Made by a program: the position numbers and the translations under genes. This document shows positions 11,501-22,718 of a DNA stretch of 36,079 bases, piece by piece. The notes below the pieces were generated by a model that searched no databases, was not told the origin of the DNA, and was given only the letters and a program-made list of their open reading frames with translations. Origin of the DNA: Mnemiopsis leidyi (Eukaryota > Ctenophora > Tentaculata > Lobata > Bolinopsidae); contig JH152692.1 in NCBI GenBank assembly GCA_000226015.1, positions 395,212 through 431,290 on the forward strand. Reading direction: 5' to 3'. Position 1 is the first letter of the stretch, and each line of letters begins with the position of its first letter.

Positions 11501-13756
11501 TCACGTCAACAAATAAGATAAGATAAGAGATAGGGAAACAGTTTGATAGGCTAGTCTCACTCCAGCCCCTGTGACGGGCTCCTCATTGTCCTTTACTGTT
11601 GCTATCTGAGAACAAGTGCTGTCCTCTGCGAGGACCCACTTGCCACTAGGCGCACACTCCAGCGTGGCAGACTGATCTCCACACTTCACGCTAGCTCGGT
11701 CATACACTGACACCTTGCTGCTCAGTCTCTTCCTCAGGTACTTCTCAAACGTGATATCCAGTTCAGTCTGGGTCTCCAGATCGGTACACGAGGCGTTGTA
11801 ATGCTTGCAGACGAAGGGGAGCTGCAAGTTGAAATCTCCTCCCAGCCAGTGACCTGACTTAGCTGCGTCCATGAAAGCATAGTCTCGTTCCGACTCCGAG
11901 TTGTCCGGTTCGTTTTTCCACCAGAAACTGAACCTATCAGAAGTTTCGCCAGACAGCCACAGCCACACCCCCTCCGTTGTTTCATCTGTTAGGCCGATCC
12001 AGGCCCTGGTTTCGTTCGTTTTGTCTTTGTTCGCCATCAAAATATCGAATACGAGGTCATTTTCCTTGAAGTTCAAAATTGTGGCAAGGTGAGCATCTGT
12101 TCTCCACTCTTGGCAGGTTCTGTCAGCTTCGGCTGCGTTCTTAGCCTCACTGAAGTACTTGTAGTCCTTGACAGTGTTAGGATCGTAACTGTCTGCTGCG
12201 AAGGCACTGTCTGTTTCGTACCCGTCATCATTTTCACCTTGGGTCGTGTAGACAAACACATCTGTTGTGGCTTGTTTGAAAGTTCTGGAATTATAAGCCA
12301 GACATTGGTAAACTCCATGATCCTCATTAGTAGGGTAATCAAAGACGAGTTTTTGGATGCTAATCCCGTTCTCGATAGAGCTGAAAGTCCGGGTCCGCTC
12401 TCCCTTGTCGGCAATACCTTGGGTGTTCTGATACCAGCCCATGTAGGTCTCAGGGTTTTGGGAGGTGTTAACTTCGCATGTAAGTGTGAAACTAGTGTAT
12501 CTGTTGGGAAGAACTTTTACCGGTGTCGAGATGCTCTCGAACCTCACCTCGTACGAGTCAGGCTCCTTCGCCAGTGCTATAATTTTAGTAACGTGATCAA
12601 ATGAGTTTGTAGCAACACACTGATAGTCTCCATAGTCGCTGTCTTGTAGGTTGTAGATCTTCAATCTCCTACCACCCTGATCAACACACTTAGATTCAGT
12701 GCAGCCCCCTATTTCTGGCTGTTCCTCTCCAATTGCGACTACTTTAAACCACTTTATCTGGGGTGGCGGGTACCCGTACCCCGCGCAAAACAGAACTCCC
12801 TCCTCCCCCTTCTTCTGCTTGTCCCCGTAGTTTGCTGTTTCCATGACTTTGGGAGCTCCACTGACGGTGTTCTGAGATCCGGTGATGATGACAGTCCTCT
12901 GGGCCAGGTCAGCTGTCTTGCTGAGTTTGGAGGAGGTTCCTCTACACGTGTAGACCCCAGCATGAGCGACCTGCACGTTCTGGATGTATAGAGAACCGTA
13001 GTCGGGGGAGTCTTCGTTACGGTTCATGAAGTAGCTGGAGTCTTCGAACTCTACCAGCGTTTCGCCAAAGTACCATTTGATCTCCGGGGTTGGGTAAGCG
13101 TGGATTTCAGCACACTTCAATTCAAATATTGGGTTGTGCAGAGTAACACGCTCATCACTCTTAATCGTCGCTTCAGTTGTGAAGTGGTGGACCTTGATCT
13201 GTCCGACTCCGCTTATCATCAGAAAGTTGGAGGAAGCCACAGCTTTACACTGATAGAACCCTGCCTCCTCGGGACTGATGTCCTTGAAGACGAGCTCACT
13301 GGTTCCCGTCATGTAGAGATTCTTCTCAGCAGTGCCATCTCCCTGAGGCAGCTCGTCTAGCTTGTACCAGATATACTGGATACTGTACTCGTTAGAAACC
13401 AGACAACTCATCGTGATTGTGTCTCCTACCAACACCGCCACATCTTCCGGCTGTTTTGTAAACTTGAACTGGGAGGAGGGGTTGTCCATGTACTTCCTGG
13501 TAGCTTGTCGACATTCCTTAGACAGAGGATCTACACAAACATCGCTCGTGTCCTCCAGCTTTATCTTACCCTCCGGACAAACACAGCGCCCGATTGTGCG
13601 GGTGGGACAGAGTTCCTTGTCCGGGTAGTAGTGAGCCGTGCAGGTGGCGATGCAGATGCTGGCATCCTCCTCCCAGACCAGGTCTCCAGTGCAGGACTTG
13701 GCGGTGACGCAGGTGATGACGAGCAGTAGAACTGCTAGTATTTCTAGCGCTTTCAT
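11501..13756 (-). CDS. Gene B: intronless TIL-like / four-Ig / C-type lectin / sushi protein, GPI-type tail
   Basis: A single 751-codon frame. Signal peptide 1-19 (MKALEILAVLLLVITCVTA). Cys-rich TIL-like domain about 21-82. Ig1 about 97-190 (C118, W130, C170). Ig2 195-290 (C215, W228, C271). Ig3 295-397 (C324, W336, C380, with an extra CTESKC pair also seen in gene A). Ig4 402-503 (C427, W441, C485). C-type lectin domain 526-651, with C548, WIGL at 586-589, EPD at 616-618 and C650; the inner disulfide pair is absent. Sushi-like segment 657-715 (C657, C692, C701, C715). The end (730-751) is Gly/Ala then hydrophobic with no charged tail, typical of a GPI signal. It is a full-length paralog of gene A with all of A's intron positions missing, which suggests origin from a processed transcript. 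CACACAG|GAA sits directly before the ATG, so a 5' UTR intron or trans-splice site is possible. Likely a surface recognition or adhesion protein (inference). Confidence 0.92.
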   Translation of the reverse strand: MKALEILAVLLLVITCVTAKSCTGDLVWEEDASICIATCTAHYYPDKELCPTRTIGRCVCPEGKIKLEDTSDVCVDPLSKECRQATRKYMDNPSSQFKFTKQPEDVAVLVGDTITMSCLVSNEYSIQYIWYKLDELPQGDGTAEKNLYMTGTSELVFKDISPEEAGFYQCKAVASSNFLMISGVGQIKVHHFTTEATIKSDERVTLHNPIFELKCAEIHAYPTPEIKWYFGETLVEFEDSSYFMNRNEDSPDYGSLYIQNVQVAHAGVYTCRGTSSKLSKTADLAQRTVIITGSQNTVSGAPKVMETANYGDKQKKGEEGVLFCAGYGYPPPQIKWFKVVAIGEEQPEIGGCTESKCVDQGGRRLKIYNLQDSDYGDYQCVATNSFDHVTKIIALAKEPDSYEVRFESISTPVKVLPNRYTSFTLTCEVNTSQNPETYMGWYQNTQGIADKGERTRTFSSIENGISIQKLVFDYPTNEDHGVYQCLAYNSRTFKQATTDVFVYTTQGENDDGYETDSAFAADSYDPNTVKDYKYFSEAKNAAEADRTCQEWRTDAHLATILNFKENDLVFDILMANKDKTNETRAWIGLTDETTEGVWLWLSGETSDRFSFWWKNEPDNSESERDYAFMDAAKSGHWLGGDFNLQLPFVCKHYNASCTDLETQTELDITFEKYLRKRLSSKVSVYDRASVKCGDQSATLECAPSGKWVLAEDSTCSQIATVKDNEEPVTGAGVRLAYQTVSLSLILSYLLT

Positions 13757-15500
13757 TTCCTGTGTGGAGTAAGAAGTTAGGCTATTAGGAAATCTTTTTG
13801 TACAAGTTCGCTGTTGTCATCAGTTTATTCATCCTTTGAGAAAACACATATCCGTTTAAGAATTTATTGGGTTTATCTAGAGAATAATTATGAAATAAAA
13901 CAAACAATGACTTTGTCCTGCTTAGCTCTGAACAGTAATGAGTACTTGAGCCGAAGTAGAGGAAATCTATTCAGGTAAAATCGATGAAATGCCCGAAAAT
14001 GATGGTGGCAAAACCAGTAAAAACCACAACGACATTAATCCATATGAGTTGCTCTCAGTGACACATCTGGCCCGCATTATCAAATCAGTGTGTTAAAATA
14101 CCGGTTAACTAACTTCAACAGTGGCCGGTTCAATTTATCCTTGTACGTTGACAGTGTTGCTTCGCTACTCGATAGGTAATGCGATATGGCGGCCATACTA
14201 GAGAATTTGAATTAGTCAACAGTTTGCAATCTAGTTAACTGAACTTCCACGCAACTTTCAAACAGACCAGCATCAATGAATGAAATCCTGCACCAACACC
14301 CCTGCATACCAAGACATGTACTCTGTACATTGCAAAAACCTTCCCTGTACCTCTGTACTATTAAACAATTTATGCTTAACTAACTTAAACTTTTGAACTG
14401 TATTACAGTACAACGACATAGTACTTTACTCTATCAGACCTCACTCCAGCAAACCTCACTCTATGTTCTATAAATGTACACGATAGAACAAAAAGTGACA
14501 ACAACAAAAGCAATCTCATGTAGGCTCTACTACATCTCACACGAAAAAGGTCAGAATAGTATAAGATACGTTGATCTAGTTATTGCAATAAGCTCGATAG
14601 CCGTTTGAACACTATGCATATTTCTGTGTGGAATTCGAGTGCTGGTACCCTTGAGGCTTTACGGCAGACCCTCGTCGCCTCTTCAAGACACCACTACGAA
14701 AGTTTGGCTATTGTCGCATTGGCCCTGGAATCGGATGATCCAATTTGCACTGGCTTTATGTAGAAATGTAGCCCCCTTAATGAATAAAGTACTCATTGTA
14801 CAGTTTTGTTATTCGGATTCCGCAGCAAAAGTGTTGGGTTGACACGAACATGATGGCCGACAACGAGCTAGGCAACATGTGATACTTGAGTCCTGGTAAG
14901 TAAACCTGGTCAGGATTTTAAAGACAATCGCGTAAATGTATGATCTCTGCCGGTGTCTGCCGCATAAACACAAGCTACAAGGATTAATTCCATTAATAGT
15001 TTTGCTAAATCAAGCCGGTAAACAAACAAATGATCAAATGCGTTCGGTATACCAATTATAGACAATAACCCATTAAACTATTTTCGGCAGTCATACAGTA
15101 TCCAGCAATTGCAATTAGTAGAAGAGTTTAGACTTTACTGCACTTAGCTAGTACTGGACAAAAGGAAAGCTTATCATATGAAGTCTAATAAACATGAGAC
15201 TGAGCCGAATGTATGCATTGCATCTTGCTAAACAACCAAAAAGTTAAACCACAGCAACGGATGGACTTCAAAGAACAATAGACAATCGTTTTAAGTCGAC
15301 ATGCCAAAACAAAGATATCAGAAAAAACAACTGGACACGAAACAAACCCCGAGTATTCCAAATAGTAAAGGTCACACCTAAACAAGACTATTCACTAAGC
15401 GCCTAGACTGCCTGGTTAGGCGAGAGATGACCTCACCGACCATCCCTTAACCCACAACATTTGATTTGCTTATGCGGAACAGGTTTACCGAACTCAGGCA

Positions 15501-15867
15501 TTACAGCAGCTCATCATTACTTCCCAGGTACAGCAACACAATGGCACATTCTGTAGATTCCACATCTTCCACTTCCTTCAAGCCGACAAACTGTAGGTAA
15601 TTTCTGGACAGAGACGCCTACACTATGCAAAAGTTACACTGCATAATCTAACTGCGAAATTCAAGGACGCAGCCGGTAATAAGGCTCGACTACACAGTAA
15701 GATGAGGGGTTACAATCTGTAATTTGCATCACAAGTGGGCAGCACATTCAAGAGTGGAACTGCCAACTGGGAGCCGAGTATGGTAATCCAATGAGAAACT
15801 AGAATGAGAAAATAGCGGAATCATACCTGGCCGGAAACAATGTTACGAGAAAGTTTGGATCAGTCAT
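15501..15867 (-). CDS. Candidate two-exon small gene, 47 aa, doubtful
   Basis: An ATG at 15867 opens 13 codons (MTDPNFLVTLFPA) and ends in a donor AG|GTATGA (exon 15867-15827). A second segment, 15603-15501, follows acceptor ctctgtccag, joins in phase 2 and runs 33 codons to TAA. The joined product would be 47 aa, acidic in its second half. No family is recognised. The donor could equally be a 5' UTR exon end of gene B, whose ATG follows a CAG on the same strand. Short in-phase joins like this can be fortuitous. Confidence 0.18.
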
Positions 15868-18800
15868 ATTGGTGACGCCAGCTTGCGGGATAATAAGAGA
15901 CTTTCAACGTTCGTCCGAAACTTTTTATTGAATTAATTAATTAATTAATTTCCTCTCAGGAGACCGCAACTAATCAAGCAGCAAAGACCGCACGTCAGCC
16001 CCAGATTCTCCAACACTTCTGACTGCTATCACATCTGGTCTAATTTCTAAACGAAGCGAAGAGCGACTGACCACCGCCAAAGTGTGTATCGGTAAATATA
16101 GAGGAGGGAGTAACTTAGGACATTACAGTACTCTAACAAGCCAAACAAGCTGCCTGCTCGAAACGAGAGTCATTATGAATGGGAGTATTGGCTGTGTGTG
16201 GCTAGTGGCGGGAGTTAAACTGGGCCATTACAAGAGACCAGGACCCCCGCAATGAACCCCCACCAGACGATAAGCAGATTGTGTAGTCCGGGGCCACGGA
16301 GCTCTCTGAACTGCCTCTCTGATCTGCTAGAACAGACAAAACTAGTTTTGATCCAAGATCCGACAACCTTCAGGGTTTTAATCTGCTATAAAGAACTCAT
16401 TGGATGTCTGCTTTTGACGACTCGAAGTCAGAAATATTAATCCCTTAACAATGGTTGATTGATTTTAACAGGCATGATCCGGGCGAGCTTAAAATTAAAT
16501 CGGAATGGTTGATGTGCCTAAGCAAATGCAGCCGACCTCTCTGAGAACATGGGTAATCTGCGTTGAAGGGTAGATCAAATATAACACGGGGTGGCATCAT
16601 CCAATATTATAGAACATGAGGTGCTCGTTTAGTTGCTCTCCCTTCCTTACTCCCTTGATCTGACAGCTAAGATATAGCAAGGGAAACCATTATTTGCTCG
16701 ACTTGAATCATTTAAAGCGATGCTACCTAAAGAAGGATAATGAAGCAGATCTTGACAACCTCTCAGCGTGGCGATATGAGATTTGGAATTGAAATTTAAA
16801 GATCCCTGTCTCGGTTGACGGATATTCATACCACAGAACACAGAATCTGCGATGTTCTGGAGACATTTTTAACTGCTCTGAAAGACTTTGGCCTTGTTTG
16901 CAATGAAAAATACTGAACCAAAGAATCATCATACAATATAGAAATGACTAAACGAAAAGTCGCTTCCAAACCGAAGACTAGAAATATATAACTAGCAAAG
17001 TGGAGGTCTCAATAAAGATAGCTATGTCATTGGCCGTGTACTGCACATGAGCTCTTAGACCTGAACTATTGTTTGCAGGTTTATTATAGTTAACTCGATG
17101 AGGGGACTACTATTCTCACTTGTAGTGGGCACACACACACACATTGTACACTCGCAGACACACTCTCTTGACCGTGAGTGTGTCCACTACACTCTACAGG
17201 TATAATCGATTTGATAATGGGTAACTCTTTTGTCTGCTGTCCCTTAAATTTGATCCTTGCAGACCTTCGATGCTCACATGATTGAAGGGAGATGAATGGA
17301 TTAGTCTCTTAACAATTTGAATAATTAGCAGTCGCCAGGAGGCGTTTTATGCAGTTTCCCTACCCGCAGATAGCTCAAGCTGCAGATCCGAGTTAGGATC
17401 GATTGAAAGTTTGGAGTAAGTCCCATAATTCGCTGTGGCAAGGAAATGTTCATTCGGCGACAACAAGACAAATTTGCTATAGAACGAACGACTGCAGTTC
17501 TTTGACGTGCGAATATATCATCGCTATGTAATGGTAACTCTTCCTCCAGTGACATGCATACAATCAACCGTTTATACTTATTACCTTTTGTTACTGACTT
17601 CATGCGAAATTCGTGAGATATTTCAAAGCTGAGTAAAACAAACATTTATTACAAATATAGGGATCAAAGCGACACATTTGGTAATATCTGACGGAAATCC
17701 TGGAGTATTTTTTATTAATGAGATTCCATGATGACCATTTCATCTTTATCCGAGAAACAAGAAAACAACGAATACAAGCTAGCTTGTAACAAGCATCTTA
17801 ACTCAATTCGACATTGAACATGTTAAGGAGAAGATCTAAGCCTGGTTGTATCGACAGACAGTTTACGTTCAACTACAAAATGTCGGGTTTAAACCACACC
17901 CGTACAACTGCCGCAGGATGCATTACAAACCGCAATCCACATCTGGAAATGTAATGCATTAACAACCACAACGTTCATCAAGAAATGGCGGGCTGTAAGG
18001 ACATTCCAATATTCCATGTCTTATGGATCCTGGGGGCTTCAAAATGCAAAGTATGAAGACAAGTCATGACGAAAATACTTTTTTTCAATCTACTTGCCTT
18101 GTCCAACCAAACGCATACATATGCATTTTCTGCCATACATCGACTAATGGGTTTGATGCTTTGACATCGACAATAGATGTATCAACCATCATTAAATCCG
18201 GTAAAAGGTAACAGCCGCATCAGAAGGTACACCAGATCACCGAGTAAATGCAGATGGAAGAGCTACACTGCGCACTGACAAACTGAGTGGATGACATATT
18301 GCATTTGAGACAATGTTTGGGCAGGAAATATAAAGCCCTGGTTGCTTAGCTCTCCTGCCTGTTTCAATGCATTGTACCAGCGGTTTTAGACAAAATCGAG
18401 TATCAAGAATGTTTTGCGCAAACAAACTGCATCTATAAAAAGCAAACCAAGTAATTCGTTTCAAAACAAATCATTGATCACACATAGCAACAGGACACAG
18501 GTGTCTCGAATCGAGGGATCACTTTCAAAATTACGATGTAAAGTAAGAGTCTAAGTAACGGCACTGTCACGTGACATACAGGTATCTGCCAAGATAAAGT
18601 GGTATGATGTCATCTCAACACGTTACAAAGGACCTATGCTGAAGAGGTACCATCTTACAGATGTGTGTGTGTCTGGTATTGTTAAAATGTTAACTCTCTC
18701 ATATATATGTGGGAATATGTACACCGCCCCTTAAGCTATAGAGTCTTTTGTTTTCTGTGTAACATTGCAACTTCCAAGTCTGTGTTTAGAGGGCAGAAAT

Positions 18801-18908
18801 GGCGGCAAAATTTGAGTTTCAAATGCTGCATTCGTCATCGCTATGTTAAGACAATGGGGTCATGTACCATAAACCTCTTGCTCTCGAATCATGAATAGTA
18901 ACATGCAC

Positions 18909-19028
18909 CGTAAAAACTCTCACAGCGACACAGCACCAAGAACCACAAACCACATCTGTACTAGAGTTATTGACCCATACAGTAAAAACTCTCACAGCAC
19001 TAAGAACCACAAACCACAATTGTACTAG
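18909..19028. repeat. Imperfect tandem duplication, two copies
   Basis: The sequence gtaaaaactctcacagc followed by aagaaccacaaaccaca and tgtactag occurs twice, about 70 bp apart, with a short indel between copies. No associated frame. Confidence 0.8.
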
Positions 19029-19321
19029 GTATCTAAAACAGGTGTTGAGACTCTTGTCTGGGGATACAGACCAGGACCAGTACGTCGTTAGTCTGTGAGA
19101 GAGGGTGAAATATCAGACATCACTCCTTATAGTGGCTATGTAAACAAAGACCGAACAAACCCTACTTCTTGAGGGTGTGTCTGTAGATCTGTCATACTGC
19201 CAGCTGTCAGCACCTTATGTAAACACTGGTAACAGCTGTAAAGGAAACGTCACCATCATGAAACATGGCTATACAAGACTGGTAAAGAAGTGCTGTCTGG
19301 AAAATATAAGTACAAGAAGAT

Positions 19322-19668
19322 TGAACTGAAGAAGAACTTAGCAACAAGAAGATTGAACTAAAGATGAACTTAGCAACTAGAAGATTGAAGTGAAGAAGAA
19401 CTTAGCAACTAGAAGATTGAACTAAAGAAGAACTAAGCAACTAGAAGATTGAAGTGAAGAAGAACTTTGCAACAAGAAGATTGAACTAAAGAAGAACTTA
19501 GCAACAAGAAGATTGAAGTGAAGAAGAACTAAGCAACAAGAAGATAGAAGTGAAGAAGAACTAAGCAACTAGAAGATTGAAGTGAAGAAGAACTTAGCAA
19601 CAAGAAGATTGAAGTGAAGAAGAACTTAGCAACTAGAAGATTGAAGTGAAGAAGAACTAAGCAACTAG
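19322..19668. repeat. 32-bp minisatellite, about 11 copies
   Basis: An A/G-rich unit beginning tgaactgaagaagaactt repeats from 19322 to 19668 in exact 32-bp register. Variation is limited to a few positions (actga/agtga, ctta/ctaa, acaag/actag). On the minus strand it yields a low-complexity Leu/Ser/Phe frame that I regard as an artefact of the repeat. Confidence 0.95.
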
Positions 19669-22320
19669 TGAGCTGCAGACACGTCATGATGCACCTGACA
19701 ATCAAGAAGGACATGATGTTAGTCGGGACACACAAGAAAATTAACTTTGTCGTGATGCAACGAAAATAAGATCATGTCCTTATGAAGTTTCGATCTGGAT
19801 ATTCCGGAGACAACAATCTCTCTCCCCGGCCGGATCGTGTGTAATAGCTGTAAACCGCAGTGAAACACAGAGACAAATCTACACTGAGCAGGAGTGTACA
19901 CACCTGCGTAGAGAGCAGATCAAAAAAGGGCCGGGGTTCCACTGGACAATGGGCTTCCTGAATCCCCCAGTAAAACAATGTGAACAGTTATACCAGTATA
20001 AGGGGTTGGTATACTGTTCGACAACCTTGCAGACCTTGGCGAGCCTCTAATATGGGGCACTAAATGCAAGCTGTAAAAAGATCAGCGTACCTCACTGTAC
20101 TGAGCCGATGTTACTGCCACCTCTCAGCTCGGTTCCCGTCTAAAGCGGCGCTTTATCGCTGTTTATTGCATTACCCTTTCGTTATTCCATGCGATGTATC
20201 CTATGTTGATGTCATGTGGCGTTAGAGGCAATTCATTACGTGGTATAATGACACTGGGATAGATGGTCAAACATTTTCGTAAGGCTTGTAATTCTGTAGC
20301 ACAAAGAGGTCAAAGAGCTGCGCCTGAATGACTTTACGTAGGTTTTTATGACGTGTTTCTCTGATCTATATTCACTAGAAAGATTCAATTGTCTTAGAGC
20401 TCGAGTAACTCACTGAACAAAGAAAATATTTTAAAGAAATACCTGCTTCATGAATGATGCTGTCTATGAGAAATCCTAATTATAAACGTAGAATCGTGAC
20501 ACAAGAGAGCCACTACAGGCTTACAACTACTTAAATGCCAATGAAATCGTTGAAAAGATGCTTCAACTGACTGCAGCGGGCAGGCAAAACATGTAAGTGT
20601 GAATTTCATGTAGAACACTAGAACAACAATCCAGGCAATGTTCGTCTTTATCATATGATAACACCTTCCTTCATGCATATTTGCCCACACAAGGGCTCGG
20701 AATATAATGAACGTCGTGCCAGATAAACAGAATTTAGGGATTGTCAATGCTGGTTTAAAAAGCACAATGTGTCTTGAACAGATAAATCGAGCTGCAAAAC
20801 TTAGTCAAACGGGAGAATCATCTAATTTAAACGTGCTCTGAACGTCAGTATAATTGTGAGAAGAGCAGCTCATTTGAACAAAATGTCTTGTTGAACACTC
20901 CCTGGAGCAATACAGATCAAACTTTTTCGTTAGTAGGTTTTAAAGAAAATACGGCTCCTCCCATTTGATCATTGTTGAACTGCTTTCTCAAACATGAGAC
21001 AACTTGAGACGCGAGCAAATTAGAGAAACAAACTTGAAACTTCATTTGACTGTTAAACAAGTGTTAGATATAGTGGCACACTACACAGTTATTAGTAGGA
21101 AACTCACATTTCTCTTATAGACCGTGGTTTAGTTAACTTCAAAGATAATGATTTTATTAGCTCTCACCTGGATCCTTCGTGTGTGTCATCATTTCCCTAT
21201 TTTTGTAGCTTCTCTTCATTGTCTCTTTGAGAATTTTACTGGACAGATTGTCGTCAACACTTCTCCATCAATTTAAAATTATACGTGGTAGTGTTGTAAA
21301 TGATATCATTACGTTTCTAAAATCGAAGTGTCCAGAAAAACCGCCGGTTGTTAGTTCAAAATTTTACAAAATTTGTTTGATTACAAATTTACTCTTTCCG
21401 TCGCGTACAGCCATCAGGTATCAAGGGTATTTTGTCTACTATATATAACTTTAGGGAAAATATAAGTCGGTCAAAACACAACAAAAAGTTTTAAGTTACA
21501 AAGAAAAACTTACGGTTCTCTCAAATATGACACCGCAACGTGAAAAACAATCGTGAATTAAGAGAAACTAATCAGCAAATTAACAGATTGACATAAGTGT
21601 CAAGAAAGAAACAGCTTGCAAAATGTAACTGATCAACAATTAGAACTTTGCTGTCTCTAACCTAGACATAAATCGCCTTTAATTCTGAGGTCGTCATGCT
21701 GACCATATGGGTAGCATGCTGGCTTCAGAAGGAGGGGTCAGTAAAGCTGACACTGTAGCGCCCCACCAATTAGGGTTCAGATTGTTGGTGAGAGCAATAA
21801 TAGCGACCGCAATCAGGATAAAGGACTGTAAGTATCTCATCAGTGATAACTAAACTAATGTGTAAAATATTATTAAATTTCTTAATCAATATGCGACATA
21901 CAGACTGAGACTGTCGCAAATTACCAAACTTTCAGATAGGCGCTGTAAACTCAATTTACTACTAAATTGACTTGTAAGATTTACAAGATTTTTGCAGAAC
22001 GCAAGATCTACACAAATGTGTCTATATACAATAATACAAGGCAGCTAGAAGCTAGATACTATAATAAACCGCTGATGTATTAGCTAATGGAGCTCATGGA
22101 AGCTGTACATTAACAGCAGCACAATTCGGCAATTTTGAGATCAGGATCCATTAAGTTAATGTATATCTTCAAAGTATATGTGTTTAAAGATGGGTATCTT
22201 TTTGGACATCGAATCTACCAAATATAGTTTTACTGGCCTGTTATATTGCGTCAGGAATTGCATTTTTACTTGTAACCTTAGCAAAAGCATTGAGATTAAA
22301 GTATTAAACGTCTGGACCAA
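19669..22320. other. Gene-poor stretch
   Basis: Only short frames without motifs. No tRNA, rRNA or transposon coding signal was seen by eye. Confidence 0.45.
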
Positions 22321-22718
22321 ACAAACACGAAAGCTAGAACTATAAAAGCTCCGATTCTTACATAACTATACTACTATAAACAAACACGATCAAAGCTAGA
22401 ACTATAAAAGATCCGATTCTTACATAACTGTACCACTATAAACAAACACGATCAAAGCTAGAACTATAAAAGCTCCGATTCTCACATAACTGTACCACTA
22501 TAAACAAACACGAAAGCTAGAACTATAAAAGATCCGATTCTTACATAACTGTACCACTATAAACAAACACGAAAGCTAGAACTATAAAAGATTCGATTCT
22601 TACATAACTACAAACAAACACGAAAGCTAGAACTATAAAAGATCCGATTCTCAAATAACTACAAACAAACACGAAAGCTAGAACTATAAATGATCCGATT
22701 CTCACATAACTATAAACA
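22321..22718. repeat. Tandem array, seven copies of 51-62 bp
   Basis: Copies start near 22322, 22382, 22443, 22505, 22564, 22615 and 22666. The core is caaacacgaaagctagaact followed by ataaaagatccgattcttacataact. Copies differ in length because an extra tcaa and a gtaccactata segment are present in some and missing in others, so the array has both point changes and internal deletions. Confidence 0.93.

Larger units (their letters stand above)
13757..19308. other. Long stretch without a convincing gene
   Basis: No reading frame carries a domain I recognise. Contents worth naming: an (AATT)n run near 15931-15950, a CA-rich run with a small inverted repeat near 17119-17192, and an imperfect duplication at 18909-19028. 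Two weak candidates lie here: a two-exon 47-codon minus-strand model (15867-15501) and a 49-codon plus-strand frame starting at 14613. A donor-like CTG|GTAAGT occurs at 14894. Confidence 0.4.

Noticed and set aside
11734..13729. Several 60-170 codon frames on both strands within gene B
   Set aside because: They are shadow frames of the 751-codon gene, which carries all the recognisable domains.
14613..14762. 49-codon plus-strand frame starting MHISVWNSS
   Set aside because: It looks protein-like, but no splice sites, domain or neighbour supports it, and frames this long are expected by chance.
19529..19735. 68-codon minus-strand frame
   Set aside because: It is a translation of the 32-bp repeat and has no independent coding signal.
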